From Nocardioides oleivorans (lineage in GTDB: Bacteria > Actinomycetota > Actinomycetes > Propionibacteriales > Nocardioidaceae), in contig NZ_SDWT01000003.1 in NCBI RefSeq assembly GCF_004137255.1, forward strand, positions 164,264 through 228,263: DNA of 64,000 bases, given 5' to 3'. This document shows, one piece after another, positions 59,623 through 64,000 of this stretch. Positions within the stretch are counted from its first letter, which is position 1. The number at the start of each line of letters is the position of its first letter. The notes beneath the pieces were generated by a model. It was given only the letters and a program-made list of their open reading frames with translations, ran no database searches and had not been told where the DNA came from. Made by a program: the position numbers and the translations under genes.

Positions 59623-60351
59623 GTGCCCCTCTACCGCGACGAGGCGGTCGTGCTGCGCACCCACAAGCTGGGCGAGGCCGACCGCATCATCACCCTGCTG
59701 ACGCGTCAGCACGGGCGGGTGCGCGCCGTCGCCAAGGGAGTGAGGCGTACGACGTCGCGCTGGGGCTCGCGGCTCGAGCCGTTCACCCACGTCGACCTCC
59801 AGCTCGCCGAGGGGCGCAGCCTCGACGTGATCACCCAGGCCGAGACGATCGACCCGTTCCACGCGCGGCTCGGTCTCGACTACGACCGCTACACGGCCGG
59901 CACGGTGATGCTCGAGACCGCCGAGCGGCTCGTCACCGAGGAGAAGGAGCCGGCGGTCCAGCAGTTCCTGCTGCTCGTCGGAGGGCTCCGGGCGATGTCG
60001 AGCGGTGAGCACCCGGCCAAGCAGGTCCTCGACTCCTACCTGCTCCGCTCCCTCTCCGTCGCCGGCTACGCGCCGTCGTTCGACCACTGCGTGCAGTGCG
60101 GCGTCGAGGGCCCGCACCGGTTCTTCAACCCGTCCGCCGGCGGTGTCATGTGCTCCGCCGACAAGCTGCCGGGTTCGGCGACGCCCGCGCAGGAGACGGT
60201 CCGCGTGCTCGGCGCCCTCCTCATCGGGGACTGGCCGGTCGTGCACGCCGCCGACCCCCGGCACCTCCGCGAGGCGAGCACCCTGGTGTCGGCGTACCTC
60301 GCCTGGCACCTCGAGCGCGGTCTCCGCTCCCTGGCCTACGTCGAGCGCTGA
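59623..60351 (+). CDS. recO: DNA repair protein RecO
   Basis: A 242-residue RecF-pathway protein that loads RecA on SSB-coated DNA. The OB-fold N-terminus (YRDEAVVLRTHKLGEADRIITLLTRQHGRVRAVAKG) and the zinc-type cysteines CVQCG (about residue 157) with a later VMC are present. GTG 59623 gives the standard start; the GAGAAT six bases before it resembles the lepA -10. It forms an operon with the next gene. Confidence 0.94.
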   Translation: MPLYRDEAVVLRTHKLGEADRIITLLTRQHGRVRAVAKGVRRTTSRWGSRLEPFTHVDLQLAEGRSLDVITQAETIDPFHARLGLDYDRYTAGTVMLETAERLVTEEKEPAVQQFLLLVGGLRAMSSGEHPAKQVLDSYLLRSLSVAGYAPSFDHCVQCGVEGPHRFFNPSAGGVMCSADKLPGSATPAQETVRVLGALLIGDWPVVHAADPRHLREASTLVSAYLAWHLERGLRSLAYVER

Positions 60352-60354
60352 CCC

Positions 60355-60864
60355 GTGCAGGTCGCGTTCTTCCGCAACCTGAACCTCGGCCAGCGCCGGA
60401 GCCCGAGCCGCGTCCAGCTGCTCGCGGCGTTCGCCGACGAGGGGGCGGTCGACGTGCTGAGCCACCAGGGCAACGGCACCGTTGCCTTCCGGCACCCGGT
60501 CGGGAGGTCGCCGCAGGACCTCGCCGACGCGGTCGTCACGCGGCTCGGCCCCCTCTGCGAGTACGACGACGTGGTGCTCGTGCGCGCGGTCGACTGGTTG
60601 CGCGACCTCGGCCTGGCGTCGTACCCCGACGGCTGCGAGCTGACCCTGATGGACGGCCCCGGTCCTTTCCCGGAGCCACTGCCGTGGGAGCCCGACCGTG
60701 GGGAGGTCACGGTGCTCGCCGCCGGCGCACGGCACGCGATCGTGCTCAACCACCGGGATCGGCGCAGCAACGGGACGCCGGTGGTCGAGTGGCGCCTCGG
60801 CGTGCCGGCGACGTCACGCGGAGCCGGCACGGTGCTGCGGCTGCTCGAGCGTCTCGAGCGCTGA
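60355..60864 (+). CDS. DUF1697 family protein
   Basis: A 169-residue protein. The opening QVAFFRNLNLGQRRSPSRVQLLAAFADEGAVDV and QGNGTVAF resemble DUF1697 (AFLRGINVGG...NLLTLF..GNVVF), here a diverged member. Function unknown. GTG 60355 lies three bases after the recO stop, so it is translated from the same mRNA. Confidence 0.7.
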   Translation: MQVAFFRNLNLGQRRSPSRVQLLAAFADEGAVDVLSHQGNGTVAFRHPVGRSPQDLADAVVTRLGPLCEYDDVVLVRAVDWLRDLGLASYPDGCELTLMDGPGPFPEPLPWEPDRGEVTVLAAGARHAIVLNHRDRRSNGTPVVEWRLGVPATSRGAGTVLRLLERLER

Positions 60865-60945
60865 GGCAACAAGTCGCGCCCCGCGCGCGTCATAGGGTGC
60901 GGAACAGTCCACCCACCGACGCCTTGATGACCACCGGGAGCGCCC

Positions 60946-62136
60946 ATGCCGGACGAGCCGACGGCCCCGACAGCCCCGCCGCCCCCGACGACCCGGCGGA
61001 CCCGCCGGCGTACCGTCCTCAGGGTCGTGCTCGTCAGCGCGCTCGTGCTCGCGCTGGTCACCGGGGTCGCGACCTACGTCTTCGTCCGCCACCTCGACGG
61101 CAACATAAAGACCGGCTCGCTCGACGAGCTGGGTCCGGGGAGACCCGAGCGGCAGTACACCGGCAGCGGCAAGCCGCTCAACATCCTGATGATGGGCGAC
61201 GACAGCCGCGACGGGCCGGGCAACCGCATCGACAACGAGTCGGGCGCCGGCGGGTCGGACACCACGATCCTCGTGCACCTCTCGGCCGACCGCAGCCGGG
61301 CGTACGCCGTCTCCATCCCACGCGACTCGATCGTCGACCGCCCGGAGTGCAACGGCGGCGAGTCGCCGGCGGCCACCCGGGTGATGTGGAACGAGGCCTT
61401 CACCGTCGGCGACGAGCTCTGCACGGCCGACCAGTTCGAGCAGCTGACCGACATCCTGCTCGACCACTACGTGGTGGTCGACTTCAACGGGTTCGGCCAG
61501 ATGGTCGAGGCCGTCAACGGCGTGCCGGTGTGCGTGCCCTACGACATCGTCGACGAGGACAACCAGATCTTCGTGCCGCAGGGCGATCCGTCGGTGCTCA
61601 GCGGGGACCAGGCCCTCGACTACTTCCGGGCCCGCTACGTCGGTGAGCGGCTGGAGCAGAACGACATCTCGCGCATCCGCCGCCAGCAGGAGTTCATCGG
61701 CGCGCTCGTCCGCCGGGTCAAGTCCGCGGGCACCCTCGCCCGGCCGGACCGGGTGATCCGCTTCCTCGAGGCCGCGACGAAGTCCCTGCGCACCGACGAG
61801 GACCTCGGCTCGGTCACGAAGATCGCGCGGATCGCGCTCCAGCTCCAGGACATCGGTCTCGACGAGGTCCAGTTCGTCACGCTGCCGACCGAGTACTTCC
61901 CGGTCGGGTCCGAGCTCAGCGGCAAGGTCTTCTGGACGCCCGACGCCTATCGGATCTGGGACCTGCTCAACCACGACGAGGTGCTGCCGGACAGCCTGAT
62001 CGGTGACACCTCCGTCGACGCCGAGGGCCCGGGCGGCGGCCGGGGGTCGAGCGGCTCGGGGTCCGGCGGCTCGGGCTCCGGGGGCTCTGGTGGCTCGGGC
62101 TCCGAGGATGAGCCGGTCTACGGGGTGTGTGCCTGA
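60946..62136 (+). CDS. LytR-CpsA-Psr (LCP) family cell-wall ligase
   Basis: A 396-residue type II membrane protein: cytoplasmic Pro/Thr/Arg-rich tail, one membrane helix (VVLVSALVLALVTGVATYVFV, residues about 25-46), then an LCP domain with ILMMGDDSRDG, GGSDTTILVHLSADR, AVSIPRDSIV and ISRIRRQQEFIGALV. LCP enzymes attach glycopolymers to peptidoglycan. The last 45 residues are a Gly/Ser-rich repeat ending VYGVCA, an unusual tail. A TAGGGT -10 (60893-60898) lies 47 bp before the ATG. Confidence 0.9.
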   Translation: MPDEPTAPTAPPPPTTRRTRRRTVLRVVLVSALVLALVTGVATYVFVRHLDGNIKTGSLDELGPGRPERQYTGSGKPLNILMMGDDSRDGPGNRIDNESGAGGSDTTILVHLSADRSRAYAVSIPRDSIVDRPECNGGESPAATRVMWNEAFTVGDELCTADQFEQLTDILLDHYVVVDFNGFGQMVEAVNGVPVCVPYDIVDEDNQIFVPQGDPSVLSGDQALDYFRARYVGERLEQNDISRIRRQQEFIGALVRRVKSAGTLARPDRVIRFLEAATKSLRTDEDLGSVTKIARIALQLQDIGLDEVQFVTLPTEYFPVGSELSGKVFWTPDAYRIWDLLNHDEVLPDSLIGDTSVDAEGPGGGRGSSGSGSGGSGSGGSGGSGSEDEPVYGVCA

Positions 62137-62262
62137 ACGAGTCGCGATCGTCCGAGGTCGAGAATCGCCGGGATGTCGACCGGCATGCAGCGACGGGAGA
62201 CCTCGGCTGCCACCCCCAGTACGCCGTGATCAGCCGGGACTCGGAGTGCGAGACTGCGACCC

Positions 62263-62529
62263 GTGTCAGACCCTGAGCACCCGATGCTTCCGCACCTGAC
62301 GGATCTGGAGTCTGCTTACGAGCCGGACGCGTTGCTGCCCTATGAACCGCGCGAGCTGATCCTCTACGCCTTGGACGGACCTGACTACTGGGCTGGCCTC
62401 GCCCTGCGGTGGCTCGACCAAGGCGCACCCACTGACGGCACGGAGGACGCTCTGCGTGTTCTGGAGGCCCAGCCAGGGCGACCGCAGTCGTTGCGGCACC
62501 ACGCGCGCCGTCTCAGAAGGACCCTCTGA
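62263..62529 (+). CDS. Small hypothetical protein
   Basis: An 88-residue protein from GTG 62263 with a well-mixed composition (LPYEPRELILYALDGPDYWAGLALRWLDQG) that looks like a folded helical protein; the basic tail HHARRLRRTL ends it. I recognise no family. Codon use is less GC-biased than upstream genes. A GAGACT -10-like box lies seven bases before the start. A repeated GATCTGCCG motif follows right after its stop. Confidence 0.55.
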   Translation: MSDPEHPMLPHLTDLESAYEPDALLPYEPRELILYALDGPDYWAGLALRWLDQGAPTDGTEDALRVLEAQPGRPQSLRHHARRLRRTL

Positions 62530-62534
62530 CACCT

Positions 62535-62580
62535 GCGGATCTGCCGCGTTGAGCTGGCGGACCTGCCGATGTGCGGACGC
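62535..62580 (+). repeat. GATCTGCCG-type repeat, paired copy A
   Basis: CGGATCTGCCG (62536-62546) and GGACCTGCCGATGTGCGGAC (from 62559) are two halves of a unit that recurs after the next gene. The first half can fold as GCGG-ATCTG-CCGC. Confidence 0.5.
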
Positions 62581-62643
62581 TCGTCCGTGCTGCCTTGACT
62601 GGCCGACGCGTCGCTGCACACTGAGACCGCCGGGCTGCACAAT

Positions 62644-62925
62644 GTGGCTGTGGAGCACAAGTATCCCGAGGGGACGATCATCCGGTTCATGGGAGAGCAC
62701 ACCGTTCTGATCCCGCTGTGGGGTCCGTATGGCTTGATGTTCCTGGGACCCGAGTCTCTGGTGCGCGCAGGGATTGAGCCCGACCTGGTGGGCGACGTCG
62801 CTCAGTGGGGCGAGGACTGGCAGAACCTGTCAGATACGCCGGACATGCACCTGCGAGCGATCGAGCTCATCGAGCGGCTGCGGCGGGCGTTCGACGGTTG
62901 GTACACCATCGTGTATCAGCCCTGA
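62644..62925 (+). CDS. Small hypothetical protein
   Basis: A 93-residue protein with a balanced, folded-looking composition (YPEGTIIRFMGEHTVLIPLWGPYGLMFLGPESLV, then ELIERLRRAFDGWYTIVYQP). No family recognised. The first GTG is 62644; GTG 62650, six bases after a CACAAT -10-like box, may be the real start by analogy with the leaderless genes here. It could be an immunity-type or orphan protein; nothing confirms it. Confidence 0.55.
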   Translation: MAVEHKYPEGTIIRFMGEHTVLIPLWGPYGLMFLGPESLVRAGIEPDLVGDVAQWGEDWQNLSDTPDMHLRAIELIERLRRAFDGWYTIVYQP

Positions 62926-62932
62926 CGGCAAC

Positions 62933-62978
62933 CGGATCTGCCGTGATCACCTCGCAGATCTGCCGATGAGCGGTTGCC
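62933..62978 (+). repeat. GATCTGCCG-type repeat, paired copy B
   Basis: CGGATCTGCCG directly after a gene, then about a dozen bases, then AGATCTGCCGATGAGCGGTT. Same two-part layout and spacing as the copy after the previous small gene. Confidence 0.5.
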
Positions 62979-63011
62979 TCCGTAACGTTGCAGGCGAGAT
63001 AGCCTCGCCGT

Positions 63012-63227
63012 ATGAAGCTTCGTCCGCTCGGTTGGGAGCTATGCCTGTTCTTGGTCTTGCTCGGACTAATGGCTGTGGGGCTACTGGCGGGCTCGGGAAC
63101 ATTGGTGATCGCGGCTCTCTACGGCTGCGCGATCGCCACGCCACTAGTCCTCGTGAGTTTCGTGGTTCGCCTCTTGGCCGTAATGCTCGATGAGTCGCGC
63201 CGACGGCGCGGACTCGGCCGGGCCTGA
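63012..63227 (+). CDS. Small two-helix membrane protein
   Basis: A 71-residue protein with two membrane helices (about residues 9-27 and 29-57) and a basic cytoplasmic end DESRRRRGLGRA. No family recognised. ATG 63012 lies six bases after TAGCCT (63000-63005), the leaderless arrangement seen elsewhere, which supports it as a real gene. Confidence 0.6.
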   Translation: MKLRPLGWELCLFLVLLGLMAVGLLAGSGTLVIAALYGCAIATPLVLVSFVVRLLAVMLDESRRRRGLGRA

Positions 63228-63372
63228 CTAGGCACACCCGTTCGGGTCCGTCGCCGAGCGGCCTGTTCGCACCTGAGGCCCCGCGGAGCCCTGGCCTTCG
63301 CGGCCGCTCAAACCCCGATGTCGAGCCACCCTCGACGCCCGCAACGACGCGATGAACCACCGGACTGAGCGC

Positions 63373-63396
63373 CCGGATCTGCCGATGAGCGGTCGC
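63373..63396 (+). repeat. GATCTGCCG-type repeat, single copy C
   Basis: CCGGATCTGCCGATGAGCGG matches the second half of the upstream copies. It lies in the 173-bp gap between the two-helix membrane protein and the convergent hypothetical gene. Confidence 0.5.
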
Positions 63397-63400
63397 GGAA

Positions 63401-63862
63401 TCAGCGCTCTCGGGTTTGGGGCCACATCAGCCGACTGCGTTCGTCGCGGGCCCGGTCAACGGCAACGCGAACACCCTCACGCTCCACCCACTGCAGGATG
63501 CCGGGCAGCGTCTCGCGCCAACTCACACCGTCGGGCAGCTGCTCGGGAAGCGGGTCGACGTCGGATCTGGTGCCAGGGACCGGGAAGACCTCTACGTAGG
63601 GCCGACCTGCCTGCGCCGCAATGAGCAAGTCGAACTGCCAGGCCTCGGCGTCGGGCCGTGGCGCTATGTCGAGCATCCACTGTGAGCGGTCCACGGTGAT
63701 GAGCACCTTGGCCTCGCCGATGTATACGACCTCGGCTCCGAACGTGCCGTCGCCGCGATGCGACCTGAGCGTGTAGCCGTTGGCGCATAGCCAAGCAATC
63801 GTGTCCCGTACGTCGCCCGGCGCGAACCCCTGCAGGAACTCATCGACCTCAGGATCGTCCAC
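63401..63862 (-). CDS. Hypothetical protein
   Basis: A 153-residue protein with mixed alpha/beta composition (DVRDTIAWLCANGYTLRSHRG, EVVYIGEAKVLITVDRSQWML, PGILQWVEREGVRVAVDRARDE). I recognise no family, though the shape recalls small immunity-type proteins. GTG 63862 is chosen because TACCCT (63874 to 63869) ends six bases before it; the frame is open to GTG 63886. Codon bias is weaker than in the main block. Confidence 0.55.
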   Translation of the reverse strand: MDDPEVDEFLQGFAPGDVRDTIAWLCANGYTLRSHRGDGTFGAEVVYIGEAKVLITVDRSQWMLDIAPRPDAEAWQFDLLIAAQAGRPYVEVFPVPGTRSDVDPLPEQLPDGVSWRETLPGILQWVEREGVRVAVDRARDERSRLMWPQTRER

Positions 63863-63886
63863 GATGACAGGGTAAGAGGAACGCAC

Positions 63887-63907
63887 TCATCTGCCGCGAT
63901 GAGGACG
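63887..63907 (+). repeat. GATCTGCCG-type repeat, degenerate copy D
   Basis: TCATCTGCCGCGATGAGGACGC is a weaker match to the family, just upstream of the last hypothetical gene. Confidence 0.3.
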
Positions 63908-63934
63908 CATCTTGGTGCCTGTGCATGCCTGTGG

Positions 63935-63960
63935 CCCCGCCGTCGTGGTGTCTGGCGGGG
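63935..63960. repeat. Inverted repeat CCCCGCC / GGCGGGG near the window end
   Basis: A perfect 7-bp inverted repeat with a 12-base loop. The last 110 bases of the window otherwise show no gene. It may be a terminator of something outside the window. Confidence 0.35.
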
Positions 63961-64000
63961 TGTGGGGCGGGGTCATGGTCGTTCGGGCTCGAGTGGGCGT

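Noticed and set aside
62456..62710. Small plus-strand frames overlapping the orphan genes
   Set aside because: They cross the stops and the repeat motif, lack a -10 box at the proper distance, and have unbalanced Arg/Ser/Cys content.
63352..63624. Plus-strand frame opposite the last hypothetical gene
   Set aside because: Antisense to the gene at 63401-63862, which has a better start signal and composition.

Overview
The window is high-GC actinobacterial chromosome, most like the Nocardioidaceae (Nocardioides type). The evidence is strong G/C third-position bias, frequent GTG starts, many stop/start overlaps (ATGA or GTGA), and many start codons 6 to 9 nt behind a TAGSGT-type -10 box, the pattern of leaderless transcripts. 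It also carries actinobacterial marker genes (DUF3097, long-form leuA, septum-formation lipoprotein) and a GGTTGAGCAGGGC...GTGTCGAAACC intergenic repeat of a kind I associate with Nocardioides. There is one tRNA (Ala-GGC) and no rRNA or CRISPR array.

Layout. 0-7.2 kb: end of a DUF4112 gene, tRNA-Ala, ornithine aminotransferase, a glyoxalase/DUF6226 fusion, LtrA, an SDR enzyme, and an MFS exporter run with its ArsR regulator. 7.3-15.7 kb: DUF4870 membrane protein, leuS behind a leucine-codon attenuator, degV, comEA, comEC and holA. 15.7-24.5 kb: rpsT, two tandem phosphotransferase-fold genes, a GNAT, a secreted GH3 glycosidase behind a CRP-like site, an EamA transporter, lepA and hutD. 24.5-32.3 kb: an accessory stretch (HSL-type hydrolase, DinB/maleylpyruvate-isomerase-like protein, AraC regulator, small membrane protein, HTH-DUF3887 protein, winged-helix protein, XdhC domain, APH(6)-like kinase) ending in a long-chain acyl-CoA synthetase. 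32.4-40.9 kb: secreted intradiol dioxygenase-like lipoprotein, hemW, a MITE-like inverted-repeat element, DUF3097, a DUF2470 protein behind an iron box, an MBL hydrolase, then hrcA-dnaJ-rsmE behind a CIRCE element.

40.9-53 kb: a sigma factor flanked by two GerMN/Gmad2 proteins, HIT, a PHM-like copper monooxygenase, then phoH-ybeY-CNNM-cytidine-deaminase-like. This ribosome-maturation block is split from era by a bfaA-bfaB pair (10-methyl branched fatty acid synthesis) and a siderophore-interacting flavoprotein. 53-62.1 kb: Tap-type peptidase, septum-formation lipoprotein, flavodoxin, methyltransferase, leuA behind a leucine leader switch, a hydrolase, recO, DUF1697 and an LCP cell-wall ligase. 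62.1-64 kb: an island of small orphan genes, visibly less GC-biased, separated by a short repeated motif.

Links between genes. Leucine supply is sensed twice: a transcription attenuator before leuS and a probable translational switch before leuA, each with a 12 to 14 residue leader peptide containing Leu-Leu-Leu. Heat shock (CIRCE/HrcA), iron (IdeR/DtxR box) and probably cAMP-type (CRP-like) control are readable in the DNA. No complete new defence or biosynthetic system is evident. The least explained pieces are the 320-bp inverted-repeat element at 34.7 kb, the small-gene island at the right end, and the HTH-DUF3887 module with its palindromic operator.
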